Below are positions 16,741 to 28,119 of a DNA stretch of 64,000 nt, piece by piece. Below the pieces are notes generated by a model. It worked only from the letters and a program-made list of their open reading frames with translations, had not been told where the DNA came from and made no database searches. Both the position numbers and the translations under genes were made by a program. The DNA is from Pseudomonas helmanticensis (GTDB lineage: Bacteria; Pseudomonadota; Gammaproteobacteria; Pseudomonadales; Pseudomonadaceae): the NCBI RefSeq assembly GCF_900182985.1, contig NZ_FXUY01000002.1:979001-1043000 (forward strand). Direction: 5' to 3'. Positions within the stretch are counted from its first letter, which is position 1; each line of letters begins with the position of its first letter.

Positions 16741-19593
16741 ATGAGCCAAATCAACCTCGGCACCGCCAACGAATTCATCGCCCGTCACATCGGCCCGCGC
16801 GCCGGTGACGAACAAGCCATGCTCAACAGCCTCGGTTTCGATTCGCTCGAGGCCCTGAGCGCCAGCGTCATCCCGGAAAGCATCAAGGGCACCAGCGTGC
16901 TCGGCCTGGACGACGGCCTCAGCGAAGCAGATGCCCTGGCGATGATCAAATCCATCGCCGGCAAGAATCAGCTGTTCAAGACTTACATCGGCCAGGGCTA
17001 CTACAACTGCCACACGCCGTCGCCGATCCTGCGCAACCTGCTGGAAAACCCGGCCTGGTATACCGCTTACACCCCGTACCAACCGGAAATTTCCCAGGGC
17101 CGTCTCGAAGCGCTGCTGAACTTCCAGACCCTGATCAGCGACCTCACCGGCCTGCCGATCGCCAACGCCTCCCTGCTCGACGAAGCCACCGCTGCTGCCG
17201 AAGCCATGACCTTCTGCAAACGCCTGAGCAAGAACAAAGGCAGCCACCAATTCTTCGCCTCGATCCACAGCCACCCGCAAACCCTCGACGTGCTGCGCAC
17301 CCGTGCCGAGCCGCTGGGTATTGAAGTTGTAGTGGGCGATGAGCGTGAACTGACTGACGTGACGCCGTTCTTCGGCGCACTGCTGCAATACCCGGCGAGC
17401 AACGGTGATGTGTTCGACTACCGCGAACTGACCGAGCGCTTCCACGCCGCCAACGCGTTGGTGGCCGTGGCCGCTGACCTGCTGGCCCTGACCCTGCTGA
17501 CCGCCCCGGGCGAATTCGGCGCAGACGTCGCTATCGGTTCGGCACAACGCTTCGGCGTGCCGCTAGGCTTCGGTGGCCCGCACGCCGCTTATTTCTCCAC
17601 CAAGGATGCGTTCAAGCGCGACATGCCGGGCCGTCTGGTCGGTGTCTCCGTTGACCGTTTCGGCAAGCCGGCACTGCGTCTGGCGATGCAGACCCGCGAG
17701 CAACACATCCGCCGCGAGAAGGCCACGTCGAACATCTGCACCGCGCAAGTGCTGCTGGCCAACATCGCCAGCATGTACGCCGTCTACCATGGCCCGAAAG
17801 GCTTGACGCAGATCGCCAACCGCATCCATCACCTGACCGCCATTCTGGCCAAGGGCCTGACCGCGCTGGGCGCGAAAGTCGAACAAGCCAGCTTCTTCGA
17901 CACCCTGACCGTGGCCACCGGCGCGCAAACCGCCGCGCTGCACGACAAGGCGCACGCTGCGCAGATCAACCTGCGCGTAATCGACGCTCAGCGTCTGGGC
18001 CTGTCGGTCGATGAAACCACCACGCAGGCAGATATCGAAACCCTGTGGGGCCTGTTCGCCGACGGCAAGACCCTGCCGGACTTCGCTGCTCTCGCCGCTT
18101 CCGTTCAGAGCACTATTCCTGCTGCGCTGGTACGTCAGTCGCCAATCCTCAGCCACCCGGTGTTTAACCGTTATCACTCGGAAACCGAGCTGATGCGCTA
18201 CCTGCGCAAACTGGCGGACAAGGACCTGGCACTGGATCGCACCATGATCCCGCTGGGCTCGTGCACCATGAAACTCAACGCCGCCAGCGAAATGATCCCG
18301 GTGACCTGGGCTGAATTCGGTGCGCTGCACCCATTCGCCCCGGCCGCACAAAGCGCCGGTTATCAGCAACTGACCTTTGAGCTGGAAGCGATGCTCTGCG
18401 CCGCCACCGGTTACGACGCGATCTCGCTGCAACCGAACGCCGGTTCGCAAGGTGAATACGCTGGTCTGCTGGCGATTCGTGCTTATCACCAGAGCCGTGG
18501 CGATGAACGCCGCGACATCTGCCTGATCCCTTCGTCCGCCCACGGCACCAACCCGGCCACCGCCAACATGGCCGGCATGCGCGTTGTCGTCACCGCGTGC
18601 GATGCGCGCGGCAACGTCGATATCGAAGACCTGCGCGCCAAAGCCATCGAGCACCGCGAACACCTCGCCGCGCTGATGATCACTTACCCGTCGACCCACG
18701 GCGTGTTCGAAGAAGGCATCCGCGAAATCTGCGGGATCATTCATGACAACGGCGGCCAGGTGTACATCGACGGCGCCAACATGAACGCGATGGTCGGCCT
18801 CTGCGCACCGGGCAAGTTCGGCGGCGACGTCTCGCACCTGAACCTGCACAAAACCTTCTGCATCCCGCATGGCGGTGGTGGCCCGGGCGTCGGCCCGATT
18901 GGCGTCAAGTCGCACCTGACGCCGTTCCTGCCAGGCCACGGCCAGATGGAACGCAAGGAAGGCGCGGTCTGCGCGGCACCTTTCGGCAGCGCGAGCATTT
19001 TGCCGATCACCTGGATGTACATTCGGATGATGGGTGGCGCCGGTCTGAAGCGCGCTTCGCAGCTGGCGATCCTCAATGCCAACTACATCTCCCGTCGTCT
19101 CGAAGAGCACTACCCAGTGCTGTACACCGGCAGCAACGGTCTGGTGGCGCACGAATGCATTCTGGATCTGCGTCCGTTGAAAGACAGCAGCGGCATCAGC
19201 GTTGATGACGTCGCCAAGCGCCTGATCGACTTCGGTTTCCACGCGCCGACCATGTCGTTCCCGGTCGCCGGCACGCTGATGATCGAGCCGACCGAAAGTG
19301 AATCCAAGGAAGAACTCGATCGCTTCTGCGACGCCATGATCCGCATCCGCGAAGAAATCCGCGCAGTGGAAAACGGCACGCTGGACAAGGACGACAACCC
19401 GCTGAAAAACGCTCCGCACACCGCAGCGGAACTGGTTGGCGAGTGGACGCACCCGTACAGCCGCGAGCAGGCCGTGTATCCGGTCGCTTCGTTGATCGAA
19501 GGCAAATACTGGCCACCGGTCGGTCGCGTCGACAACGTCTTCGGTGACCGCAACCTGGTCTGCGCCTGCCCGTCGATCGAAAGCTACGCTTAA
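16741..19593 (+). CDS. gcvP: Glycine dehydrogenase (decarboxylating), P protein
   Basis: PLP enzyme that decarboxylates glycine and loads the aminomethyl group onto GcvH. 950 residues, a fused two-half enzyme of normal length. The PLP lysine is Lys704 in [18 protein letters not shown] terminus FIARHIGP is typical. TGAGGAATACC precedes the ATG. Second gene of the operon; a REPIN follows where P. aeruginosa has glyA2. Confidence 0.97.
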   Translation: MSQINLGTANEFIARHIGPRAGDEQAMLNSLGFDSLEALSASVIPESIKGTSVLGLDDGLSEADALAMIKSIAGKNQLFKTYIGQGYYNCHTPSPILRNLLENPAWYTAYTPYQPEISQGRLEALLNFQTLISDLTGLPIANASLLDEATAAAEAMTFCKRLSKNKGSHQFFASIHSHPQTLDVLRTRAEPLGIEVVVGDERELTDVTPFFGALLQYPASNGDVFDYRELTERFHAANALVAVAADLLALTLLTAPGEFGADVAIGSAQRFGVPLGFGGPHAAYFSTKDAFKRDMPGRLVGVSVDRFGKPALRLAMQTREQHIRREKATSNICTAQVLLANIASMYAVYHGPKGLTQIANRIHHLTAILAKGLTALGAKVEQASFFDTLTVATGAQTAALHDKAHAAQINLRVIDAQRLGLSVDETTTQADIETLWGLFADGKTLPDFAALAASVQSTIPAALVRQSPILSHPVFNRYHSETELMRYLRKLADKDLALDRTMIPLGSCTMKLNAASEMIPVTWAEFGALHPFAPAAQSAGYQQLTFELEAMLCAATGYDAISLQPNAGSQGEYAGLLAIRAYHQSRGDERRDICLIPSSAHGTNPATANMAGMRVVVTACDARGNVDIEDLRAKAIEHREHLAALMITYPSTHGVFEEGIREICGIIHDNGGQVYIDGANMNAMVGLCAPGKFGGDVSHLNLHKTFCIPHGGGGPGVGPIGVKSHLTPFLPGHGQMERKEGAVCAAPFGSASILPITWMYIRMMGGAGLKRASQLAILNANYISRRLEEHYPVLYTGSNGLVAHECILDLRPLKDSSGISVDDVAKRLIDFGFHAPTMSFPVAGTLMIEPTESESKEELDRFCDAMIRIREEIRAVENGTLDKDDNPLKNAPHTAAELVGEWTHPYSREQAVYPVASLIEGKYWPPVGRVDNVFGDRNLVCACPSIESYA

Positions 19594-19630
19594 AAGTGTA
19601 AGGGGCGAGCCACTCGCCCCCATCGATTCA

Positions 19631-19723
19631 CCTGTACGAGCTGCCGAAGGCTGCGATCTTTTGATCTTGCTGTTGAAAGATCAGGATCAAAAGATCGCAG
19701 CCTTCGGCAGCTCCTACAGGGGG
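19631..19723. repeat. REPIN, GTAGGAGCTGCC family, inside the gcv operon
   Basis: Inverted pair with one degenerate base in the left arm (TGTACGAGCTGCC instead of TGTAGGAGCTGCC). It occupies the 186-bp gap between gcvP and sdaA, the place where glyA2 lies in P. aeruginosa. Confidence 0.88.
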
Positions 19724-19779
19724 ATTTAACCAGCCTGATGTTTCGCCAATTCCTATAACAAGAAACCGGAGAACCACTC

Positions 19780-21156
<1,377 letters not shown>

Positions 21157-21167
21157 GCCTTATTTAA

Positions 21168-21270
21168 CTCCGCCTCCCTCAGGGAGACGATCGCATTTAG
21201 CCCCCTCTCCCTCCGGGAGAGCAACGTAACTAACTCCCTCTCCCTCCGGGAGAGGGCTGGGGTGAGGGGC
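21168..21270. repeat. CCCTCTCCCTCCGGGAGAGGG-family repeats
   Basis: Three partial copies of the CTCCCTC(C)GGGAGAG palindrome in a row, the last ending in GGCTGGGGTGAGGGG. The same palindrome forms part of the satellite at 13640 and the element at 58330. It separates sdaA and gcvT. Confidence 0.85.
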
Positions 21271-21324
21271 TCTTGATCTCGATCTTGCCCCCGATCCCCG
21301 AACCACATTTTCAAGGAGCCACGC

Positions 21325-22449
21325 ATGTCTACCGAACAACTGTCGAAAACCCCGCTGCACGCTCTGCACATCGAACTCGGCGCCCGCATGGTGCCGTTCG
21401 CCGGCTATGACATGCCCGTGCAATACCCGCTCGGCGTGATGAAAGAACACCAGCACACCCGTGAGCAGGCCGGGCTGTTCGATGTTTCGCACATGGGCCA
21501 GATTCGCCTGACCGGCGCCAATGCCGCCAAAGCCCTGGAAACCCTGGTGCCGGTGGACATCATCGACCTGCCAGTCGGCATGCAGCGCTATGCGATGTTC
21601 ACCAACGAGGCCGGTGGCATTCTCGATGACCTGATGGTCGCCAACCTCGGCAACGATGAACTGTTCCTCGTGGTCAACGCCGCGTGCAAGGATCAGGATC
21701 TGGCTCACCTGCAAAAACACCTTGGCGATCAGTGCACCATTACGGCGCTGTTCGAAGAGCGCGCGCTGTTGGCGTTGCAAGGTCCGGCAGCCGTTACCGT
21801 GCTGGCGCGTCTTGCGCCAGAAGTAGCGAAGATGACCTTCATGCAGTTCAACCGCGTGTCGTTGTTGGGCGTGGATTGCTTTGTCAGCCGTTCGGGTTAC
21901 ACCGGTGAAGACGGTTTCGAAATCTCGGTACCGGCCGCGGACGCGGAAAAACTTGCGCGCGCTCTGCTCGCCGAACCGGAAGTCCAGGCCATTGGCCTTG
22001 GTGCTCGCGACTCGCTGCGTCTGGAAGCCGGCTTGTGCCTGTACGGCCACGACATGAACACCGAGACCACACCGATCGAAGCGAGCCTGTTGTGGGCGAT
22101 CTCCAAGCCACGCCGCGCCGATGGTGCCCGCGCCGGTGGGTTCCCGGGGGCGGAAAACATTTTTGCCCAGCAACAGAATGGCGTCGCCCGCAAACGCGTC
22201 GGCCTGCTGCCGCAAGAACGCACTCCGGTGCGTGAAGGCGCAGAAATCGTCAACGAAGCCGGCGATATCGTCGGTAGCGTGTGCAGCGGCGGTTTCGGTC
22301 CGACTCTGGGCGGTCCGCTCGCAATGGGTTACCTCGACAGCGCTTATGTCACCCTTGATACAACCGTTTGGGCAATCGTGCGTGGGAAAAAGGTAGCAAT
22401 GCTTGTAAGCAAAATGCCATTTGTTGCGCAACGCTACTATCGTGGTTGA
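21325..22449 (+). CDS. gcvT: Aminomethyltransferase, glycine cleavage T protein
   Basis: Transfers the methylene group from lipoyl-GcvH to tetrahydrofolate, releasing ammonia. 374 residues, normal length. The folate-binding region includes FDVSHMGQ at about 53-60 and SRSGYTGEDGFEI near 191-203. CAAGGAGCC precedes the ATG. Last gene of the gcv operon; an inverted repeat follows 22 bp after the stop. Confidence 0.95.
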   Translation: MSTEQLSKTPLHALHIELGARMVPFAGYDMPVQYPLGVMKEHQHTREQAGLFDVSHMGQIRLTGANAAKALETLVPVDIIDLPVGMQRYAMFTNEAGGILDDLMVANLGNDELFLVVNAACKDQDLAHLQKHLGDQCTITALFEERALLALQGPAAVTVLARLAPEVAKMTFMQFNRVSLLGVDCFVSRSGYTGEDGFEISVPAADAEKLARALLAEPEVQAIGLGARDSLRLEAGLCLYGHDMNTETTPIEASLLWAISKPRRADGARAGGFPGAENIFAQQQNGVARKRVGLLPQERTPVREGAEIVNEAGDIVGSVCSGGFGPTLGGPLAMGYLDSAYVTLDTTVWAIVRGKKVAMLVSKMPFVAQRYYRG

Positions 22450-22470
22450 TTGACTGTTTCTATAAGTAAC

Positions 22471-22510
22471 GCGATTGCGTAATACGTGCACTAATGTGTA
22501 ACGCAATCGC
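22471..22510. other. Perfect 10-bp inverted repeat after gcvT
   Basis: GCGATTGCGT (22471-22480) and ACGCAATCGC (22501-22510) enclose a 20-nt loop; an A run and ATTTTCT follow, but no clean T tract. It may end or stabilise the gcv mRNA, or be an operator. Confidence 0.55.
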
Positions 22511-22853
22511 CACAAAAAAGTGCATTTTCTATCAACTGATTCGAATATGAACTTTGCTTATAACGATCGAAAACAATTGAACAAGCGAATCGTCTAAGCC
22601 CGAACTAGCGGGCTACCTAACTACCTGAAGCGCAGTAAAACCGGGCCATTTACGGGGCTTGTTTTTTCTCCCGTAGTTGGCGTAGAGTTTGTCCACTGTG
22701 TTTGCATGGGTCAGCTTGGAATCGTGACCTGGGCAGTAGCCTACAAGTTAGCTACATCCCGTTCGACGTCTTCTTACTCTCCTGCAACCAGCCCCAGTAC
22801 TCTTTCATGAGAAAGAGGCTGTCATTAATTTTTTGCGTCAAAGGAAATAAGAA
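22511..22853 (+). promoter_or_regulatory. Long leader and promoter region of the cold-shock gene
   Basis: No coding frame here looks real. It contains a small AGCCCG/CGGGCT hairpin (22597-22614), a T-rich stretch TTGTTTTTTC at about 22661-22670, and TTTTTTGCGTCAAAGGAAATAAGAA just before the start codon with AAGGAAA as ribosome site. Cold-shock genes often have long structured leaders that change shape with temperature; that is the likely role, unproven. No E. coli-type cold box was recognised. Confidence 0.45.
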
Positions 22854-23066
22854 ATGTCCACACGTCAGAGCGGTACCGTCAAGTGGTTTAACGACGAGAA
22901 AGGTTTTGGTTTTATCACTCCAGAAAGCGGTCCGGATCTGTTCGTGCATTTCCGCGCCATTCAGGGCAACGGCTTCAAAAGCCTGAAAGAAGGCCAGAAA
23001 GTGACTTTCGTTGCTGTGCAAGGCCAGAAAGGCATGCAGGCTGACGAAGTACAAGCAGAAGCCTGA
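22854..23066 (+). CDS. CspA-family cold-shock protein
   Basis: 70-residue single cold-shock domain with RNP1 KGFGFI and RNP2 LFVHF, binding single-stranded RNA or DNA as a chaperone. It starts [17 protein letters not shown], as other Pseudomonas Csp proteins do. Monocistronic, with a long leader and a strong terminator. Which numbered csp this is cannot be told here. Confidence 0.95.
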   Translation: MSTRQSGTVKWFNDEKGFGFITPESGPDLFVHFRAIQGNGFKSLKEGQKVTFVAVQGQKGMQADEVQAEA

Positions 23067-23080
23067 TCTTCTGTAACGAA

Positions 23081-23113
23081 AAAGCCCCTGATATTGATAT
23101 CAGGGGCTTTTTT
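23081..23113 (+). terminator. Terminator of the cold-shock gene
   Basis: AAAGCCCCTGATA and TATCAGGGGCTTTTTT form a long stem with a TTGA loop and a T tail. Confidence 0.93.
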
Positions 23114-23163
23114 GTGCGCGCGAATCCGTAAAATGGCACTTCATTTTGCGTCCAGAGGCTGCC

Positions 23164-23652
23164 ATGTCGAAAAACCTGCTCACGCCCCAAGGGGACTTTC
23201 CTCCCGTTGGCCTTGGTCGTCGTCTGGCAGCGATGTTCTATGACTTCCTGTTGTGCACTGCCCTGCTGATCGTGACCGGTGGCATCTACAAGATGATCCA
23301 GGCGGCAATCATCGGCGAAGAGCGACTGCGGATCATGACCGATGCCGGCAAGCTCGATGGCGATCCTCTGTATTCGACAGTGCTGCTGCTGGTGCTGTTT
23401 GGGTTTTTCGCCAAGTTCTGGACCCATGGCGGGCAGACACTGGGCATGCAGGTGTGGGGCATTCGTGTGCAGAACGCCAACGGCACGGCAATCAGCCTGT
23501 GGCAGGCGCTGCTGCGCTTCATGGTGTCGATTGCGTCGTGGTTGTGCGTGGGGCTGGGATTCTTCTGGTCGCTGTATGACAAGCAGAAGCGCACGTGGCA
23601 TGACATCTACTCGGACACTCGCGTCGTACGAGTCCCGAAGAAACAAAAGTAA
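23164..23652 (+). CDS. RDD-family membrane protein
   Basis: 162 residues with the family hallmark GRRLAAMFYDFLLC near the N terminus (Arg and Asp in helix 1) and three to four hydrophobic helices (about 20-40, 75-90, 115-140). RDD proteins are of mostly unknown function; some act in ion or compatible-solute transport. The start at 23164 (AGAGG upstream) was chosen over an in-frame alternative at 23146. The short gap after the csp terminator suggests its own promoter. Confidence 0.85.
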   Translation: MSKNLLTPQGDFPPVGLGRRLAAMFYDFLLCTALLIVTGGIYKMIQAAIIGEERLRIMTDAGKLDGDPLYSTVLLLVLFGFFAKFWTHGGQTLGMQVWGIRVQNANGTAISLWQALLRFMVSIASWLCVGLGFFWSLYDKQKRTWHDIYSDTRVVRVPKKQK

Positions 23653-23665
23653 GCGCCCATAAAAA

Positions 23666-23731
23666 AAGATCGCAGCCTGCGGCAGCTCCTACACCGAACT
23701 ATGTAGGAGCTGCCGCAGGCTGCGATCTTTT
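23666..23731. repeat. REPIN, GTAGGAGCTGCC family, tail-to-tail pair
   Basis: AAAGATCGCAGCCTGCGGC then GTAGGAGCTGCCGCAGG. The two arms are ordered opposite to the pairs at 759 and 15941, with the GTAGGAG ends in the middle. It sits between the convergent RDD gene and nadA. Confidence 0.88.
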
Positions 23732-23735
23732 GCTT

Positions 23736-24794
23736 TCAGGCGTTACCGGCGAGCTTCATCCGTGCAGCCTGGGTAAAGTCGAGCATGCGCTTGAGCGGGC
23801 GAATTGCCTGCGGAATCAGCGCCGGATCAACAAAGATCTCGTTCGTGCCTTCCTTCAAGCTCTTCAGCGTGCGCTCAAGGGTATTCATGGCCATCCACGG
23901 GCAATGTGCGCAACTGCGGCAGGCAGCGCCGTTACCGGCGGTTGGCGCCTCGATGAAGACCTTGTCCGGGCACAGCTGCTGCATCTTGTAGAAGATGCCA
24001 CGGTCGGTCGCGACGATCAGGGTCTTGTTCGGCAGGCTCTGCGCGGCAGCGATCAACTGACTGGTGGAGCCGACAGCGTCCGCCAACTCGATCACCGATG
24101 TCGGCGACTCCGGGTGCACTAGAATGGCGGCGTCCGGGTACAGCGCTTTCATGTCCTCAAGCTGCTTGGACTTGAACTCTTCGTGAACGATGCAGGCGCC
24201 GTCCCAGAGCAACATGTCAGCGCCGGTCTTGCGCTGGATGTAGGTGCCCAGGTGCTTGTCCGGCCCCCAGATGATCGTCTCGCCGTTGTCCATCAGGCTT
24301 TCGACGATCTCCAGCGCACAACTCGATGTCACCACCCAGTCAGCGCGAGCTTTAACCGCTGCGGAGGTATTGGCGTAAACCACCACCGTACGCTCCGGGT
24401 GCTGATCACAGAACGCCGAGAACTCATCGACCGGGCAACCGAGGTCGAGCGAGCAGGTCGCGTCCAGCGTCGGCATCAGCACGCGTTTTTCCGGGTTTAG
24501 AATCTTCGCGGTCTCGCCCATGAACTTCACACCGGCGACTACTACAGTCTTGGCCGGGTGGGCGTTGCCGAAGCGCGCCATTTCCAGGGAGTCAGACACG
24601 CAACCGCCGGTTTCTTCGGCTAAGGCCTGAATCACCGGGTCGCAATAGAAGTGGGCTACCAGCACCGCGTCCTGAGCCTTGAGCTCGGCGGCAATGGCAG
24701 TACGGTAATAAGCCTCTTCCTCGGCCGTCAGCGGTTTGGGCTGTTTGGCATCGAGGTGGGCTTGAACCAGAAGGCGTTCGGAAATCTGCGTCAT
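23736..24794 (-). CDS. nadA: Quinolinate synthase A
   Basis: Condenses iminoaspartate with dihydroxyacetone phosphate to quinolinate in NAD synthesis, using a 4Fe-4S cluster. 352 residues. HFYCDPVIQ near 50, [11 protein letters not shown] in the middle and [13 protein letters not shown] near the C terminus hold the candidate cluster cysteines. The start MTQISERLL at 24794 was chosen over an upstream in-frame ATG at 24893 that lacks conserved residues. Stands alone. Confidence 0.95.
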   Translation of the reverse strand: MTQISERLLVQAHLDAKQPKPLTAEEEAYYRTAIAAELKAQDAVLVAHFYCDPVIQALAEETGGCVSDSLEMARFGNAHPAKTVVVAGVKFMGETAKILNPEKRVLMPTLDATCSLDLGCPVDEFSAFCDQHPERTVVVYANTSAAVKARADWVVTSSCALEIVESLMDNGETIIWGPDKHLGTYIQRKTGADMLLWDGACIVHEEFKSKQLEDMKALYPDAAILVHPESPTSVIELADAVGSTSQLIAAAQSLPNKTLIVATDRGIFYKMQQLCPDKVFIEAPTAGNGAACRSCAHCPWMAMNTLERTLKSLKEGTNEIFVDPALIPQAIRPLKRMLDFTQAARMKLAGNA

Positions 24795-25004
24795 GTTCGC
24801 AAGACCTGCAGGCGCATTCGCGCGAAAGTCGAGTATACACCCGGCTCCGGACCGCTTGAGGGTACCGCCGGGAGAGTGAGTATTATCAGGCACGGACAGC
24901 GTTGAAGCTGCGCAAGGCTACAGAATATCCCGTTGATACAAAAGATGATTCTGACCTGCGTCAGCGCCGCCGGCACTGAAATAACGCATGGCCGAATTGC
25001 AGGC

Positions 25005-25046
25005 AAAAAAAAACCCGGAAATCCTCACTTTCGTGGGCCTTCCGGA
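25005..25046 (-). terminator. Terminator downstream of tRNA-Lys
   Basis: Read on the minus strand, CCGGAAGG...TTTCCGG forms a stem followed by nine T (A run at 25005-25013 on the plus strand). It ends the tRNA-Lys transcript. Confidence 0.8.
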
Positions 25047-25065
25047 TTTTCTAAACCGCCAAATA

Positions 25066-25141
25066 TGGTGGGTCGTGTGGGATTCGAACCTACGACCAAT
25101 TGGTTAAAAGCCAACTGCTCTACCAACTGAGCTAACGACCC
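25066..25141 (-). tRNA. tRNA-Lys (anticodon TTT)
   Basis: On the minus strand the sequence begins GGGTCGTTAGCTCAG, has anticodon loop CTTTTAA, the T arm GGTTCGAATCC, and ends ACGACCCACCA with CCA encoded. All cloverleaf stems pair. It lies between nadA and queC. Confidence 0.97.
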
Positions 25142-25203
25142 GCTGTGTGGTGGCGCGTATAATACTGATTTTTAAGGACTATTCAACACCTTTTTGAAAA
25201 TAA

Positions 25204-25896
25204 TCAAAAATAAGGTGTTGGGTCGTCCACACCAGCGGCCGCAAAGCCTTCTGCACGCAGGCGGCAGCTGTCGCATTTGGCGCACGCGCGGCCGTCATCG
25301 TCGGCCTGATAGCAGGAAACGGTCAGGCCATAATCAACGCCGAGCTTCACGCCTGCCTGGACGATTTGCGCCTTGCTCAGATTCTGCAACGGCGCCTGGA
25401 TACGGAAGCCATTGCCTTCCACGCCAGCCTTGGTCGCCAGATTGGCCATGCGCTCGAACGACTCGATGAACTCCGGACGGCAATCCGGGTAACCGGAGTA
25501 ATCCACCGCGTTTACACCAATAAAGATGTCACGCGCGCCAAGCACTTCTGCCCAGCCCAATGCCAGCGACAGGAACACCGTGTTACGCGCTGGCACGTAG
25601 GTCACTGGAATGCCTTCGCCCAACGCTTCCGGAATGTCGATGCGGGTGTCGGTCAGGGCCGAGCCGCCCATGCCGTCGAGGTTCAGCCCAATCACCTTGT
25701 GCTCAACCACGCCCAGGTCACGGGCGACGCGTGCAGCGGCGTGCAATTCGGCGTGGGAGCGCTGACCGTAGTCGAAGCTCATGGTGTAGCAGGCATAGCC
25801 TTCAGCACGGGCCATCGCTACGACGGTGGCCGAGTCCAAGCCACCGGACAGCAGGATTACCGCACGTTTTTCGCTAGTGTTCAGTTGTTCAGTCAT
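25204..25896 (-). CDS. queC: 7-cyano-7-deazaguanine synthase QueC
   Basis: Converts 7-carboxy-7-deazaguanine to preQ0 with ATP and ammonia, on the path to queuosine in tRNA. 230 residues: PP-loop SGGLDSATV near 15-23 and a zinc site of the form CX9CX2CX2C near 187-202. The start [10 protein letters not shown] at 25896 lies one base after the queE stop; a longer in-frame version starting inside queE was rejected. Confidence 0.95.
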   Translation of the reverse strand: MTEQLNTSEKRAVILLSGGLDSATVVAMARAEGYACYTMSFDYGQRSHAELHAAARVARDLGVVEHKVIGLNLDGMGGSALTDTRIDIPEALGEGIPVTYVPARNTVFLSLALGWAEVLGARDIFIGVNAVDYSGYPDCRPEFIESFERMANLATKAGVEGNGFRIQAPLQNLSKAQIVQAGVKLGVDYGLTVSCYQADDDGRACAKCDSCRLRAEGFAAAGVDDPTPYF

Positions 25897-25897
25897 A

Positions 25898-26545
25898 TCA
25901 GCGCCCCGGCTCATCATTCCATAGATATTTATGCAGCTGCAGTTGCAGGCGCACTGGCAGGTTGTCTGCCACCACCCAATCCGCCAGATCCCTGGCATTG
26001 AGGTCATGATGACTTGGGGAGAACAGCACTTCACCCGCACGTCGATCAAGCCCGTACTGGATCAATTTCGATACCGCCCAGTCATAGTCTTCCCGCGAAC
26101 AGATGACAAACTTCACCTGATCGTTGGGGGTCAGCAATTCGATATTTTCGTAACGGTTGCGATGGGCTTCTTTCGAGCCCGGTGTTTTCAGGTCGACCAC
26201 ACGACTGACGCGCGGATCGACAGCCGAAATATCGAGGGCACCGCTGGTTTCCAGCGAGACCTCGTAACCGGCATCACACAACTGTTTAATTAAAGGAATG
26301 GAATTGGGCTGTGCCAACGGCTCACCGCCGGTCACACAGACGTAGCGCGGGCGAAACCCGGCCACTTGCTCGAGGATATCGTCGAGGGTACGCACGGTGC
26401 CGCCACTGAAGGCATAGGCGCTGTCGCAGTATTGGCAACGCAATGGGCAACCGGTCAGGCGCACAAAAACAGTGGGCAGCCCGGCAGTCCGCGTTTCCCC
26501 CTGCAAAGAGTAGAAAACTTCGGTGATTCTCAATGTGTCTTGCAT
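25898..26545 (-). CDS. queE: 7-carboxy-7-deazaguanine synthase QueE
   Basis: Radical SAM enzyme that rearranges 6-carboxytetrahydropterin. 215 residues with the CX3CX2C cluster motif CPLRCQYC at about 31-38, YSLQGET at 12-18 and TGGEPL near 72. The start MQDTLRI at 26545 was chosen over an ATG three codons upstream. Forms an operon with queC, one base apart. Confidence 0.95.
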   Translation of the reverse strand: MQDTLRITEVFYSLQGETRTAGLPTVFVRLTGCPLRCQYCDSAYAFSGGTVRTLDDILEQVAGFRPRYVCVTGGEPLAQPNSIPLIKQLCDAGYEVSLETSGALDISAVDPRVSRVVDLKTPGSKEAHRNRYENIELLTPNDQVKFVICSREDYDWAVSKLIQYGLDRRAGEVLFSPSHHDLNARDLADWVVADNLPVRLQLQLHKYLWNDEPGR

Positions 26546-26663
26546 AGTCGCCACGGGCGTAACAGCTAAACAGGCTGTCCGCCTCCGTCAGGCACTTCAG
26601 GTAATCCCGCCAACGCGCGAATCACAAGAAGCGTGTTTCAGAAAAAGGGCGTGAATTCTAACG

Positions 26664-26690
26664 AAAAAACCCGCGATAAGCGCGGGTTTC
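26664..26690 (-). terminator. Terminator of the tol-pal operon
   Basis: CCCGCG-ATAAG-CGCGGG with, on the minus strand, a run of six T after the stem. It lies 22 bp after the cpoB stop. Confidence 0.9.
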
Positions 26691-26711
26691 TTCCAAACGG
26701 GTCAAGCTTGC

Positions 26712-27563
26712 TTACATGCGTTGCAGATCGCGTTGCGCCAACTGAGCGGCGGAGGTACCCGGATATTGGGCCACCACCTGCTGCAGAATACCTTTGACCT
26801 TGTCGGTGTGACCGAGGCGGCGTTCTACATCAGCCAGCTTGTACAGCGAATCCGGCACTTTGGCGTGCTTGGGATACAGCTGCGAAACCTTGGCAAAAGC
26901 CTGACCTGCACCTTGCAGATCGCCTTTGGCCAGATTGACTTCGCCCAACCAGTACTGGGCATTGCCCGCGTATTGGCTGTTCGGGTATTTGCGCAGGAAT
27001 GCCGAGAAAGCCTGGCTGGCCTTGTCGAAATCCTTGGCTTTGATCAGGTCGAAAGCGGCATCGTAATACAGCTTTTCCTTGGCCGGATCACCCGGTTCGC
27101 TGCTTGCAGCAGGTGCCTGGGCAGCAGTAGCAGCCCCGGCGCCAGCAGCAGCACCGGCAGCAGCACCGGCAGCAGCACTTGCATCGCCACCGGCAGAAGA
27201 ATTCTCAGGAGTCGCGGCAGGTGCAACGCCGGATCCTATGCGCCGATCAAGATCCTGGTATCGCTCCAGGGATTCCTGCTTCATGCGCGCAACCTGATTC
27301 TGCAGTTCTTCGATCACACCTTGCTGGCGCGATATCTGATCCTGCATCTGTTGCAATTGGTTGAACAGCATGCCTTGTGCCGAGGCAGGGGCCGAAGCCG
27401 CTCCCCCGGCATAGGCGCCGTTCGTACCGTAACCTGCAGGCGGATAACTGCTCCCGCTATTGTTATAACCGGAGTTGTCATCGACCACAGGAACCGCAGC
27501 CCACACCGCAAGCGGCGCGAGGCTGAGAGCCAGAACAGTTACAGCACGACGGCACGTTCGCAT
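26712..27563 (-). CDS. cpoB: Cell division coordinator CpoB (YbgF)
   Basis: Periplasmic partner of Tol-Pal and the PBP1B machinery that couples outer-membrane constriction to peptidoglycan synthesis. 283 residues: signal peptide (about 1-22), Gly/Asn-rich segment, coiled coil at about 65-105, an Ala/Gly-rich low-complexity linker at about 125-155, then TPR repeats to the end (YYDAAFDLIKAKDFDKA and following). The linker is encoded by a short-period GCAGCA/CCGGCA repeat and may vary in length among strains. Six bases after pal. Confidence 0.93.
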   Translation of the reverse strand: MRTCRRAVTVLALSLAPLAVWAAVPVVDDNSGYNNSGSSYPPAGYGTNGAYAGGAASAPASAQGMLFNQLQQMQDQISRQQGVIEELQNQVARMKQESLERYQDLDRRIGSGVAPAATPENSSAGGDASAAAGAAAGAAAGAGAATAAQAPAASSEPGDPAKEKLYYDAAFDLIKAKDFDKASQAFSAFLRKYPNSQYAGNAQYWLGEVNLAKGDLQGAGQAFAKVSQLYPKHAKVPDSLYKLADVERRLGHTDKVKGILQQVVAQYPGTSAAQLAQRDLQRM

Positions 27564-27569
27564 ATCGAA

Positions 27570-28067
27570 TTACTTACGCAGTTCGACGCGACGGTTTTGA
27601 GCCCAGGACTGCTCGTCGTTGCCGGTAGCAACTGGACGCTCTTCGCCGTAGGAAACCAGTTCCAGCTGAGCTGGGGAAACACCTTGCAGTACCAGGTAGC
27701 GCTGAACGGCTTTCGCACGACGCTCGCCCAGTGCCATGTTGTACTCACGAGTACCACGTTCGTCGGTGTTGCCTTCCAGAACAACGCGAGCGCCGTTTGC
27801 TTTCAGGTCTTTGGCGTGAACGTCCAGAGCGCGCATGGCTTCTGGCTTCAGGTCCGAGCTGTCGTATTCGAAGTAGAAGGTGGTGATTGCGCGCAGAGCA
27901 GCTTCTTCGCTCAGGGAACCGTCAACGGCACCAGTGTTTGCGCCGTAACCAGCGTTTGGATCAACAGCGCCTTCACCGGCGTTGTCGCCGCCTTTGGACG
28001 AGCAACCTACAGCTACAGCCATGGCCAGAGCCAGCGCAGCAAATTTACCAAACTTCAGCATTTCCAT
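27570..28067 (-). CDS. pal: Peptidoglycan-associated lipoprotein Pal (OprL)
   Basis: Outer-membrane lipoprotein that binds peptidoglycan and TolB. 165 residues: lipoprotein signal with Cys22 in VAVGCSSKG, and a C-terminal OmpA-like domain with [12 protein letters not shown] and [10 protein letters not shown]. The peptidoglycan-binding Asp and Arg are present. 52 bp after tolB. Confidence 0.97.
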   Translation of the reverse strand: MEMLKFGKFAALALAMAVAVGCSSKGGDNAGEGAVDPNAGYGANTGAVDGSLSEEAALRAITTFYFEYDSSDLKPEAMRALDVHAKDLKANGARVVLEGNTDERGTREYNMALGERRAKAVQRYLVLQGVSPAQLELVSYGEERPVATGNDEQSWAQNRRVELRK

Positions 28068-28119
28068 CGTGAAACTCCTAATGAACCCCAGTGTGTTAAG
28101 TAAAACGTGTAGCGCCCGC

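Noticed and set aside
22702..22986. Open frame overlapping the start of the cold-shock gene
   Set aside because: It runs out of frame through the conserved cold-shock gene and has no coding signal of its own.
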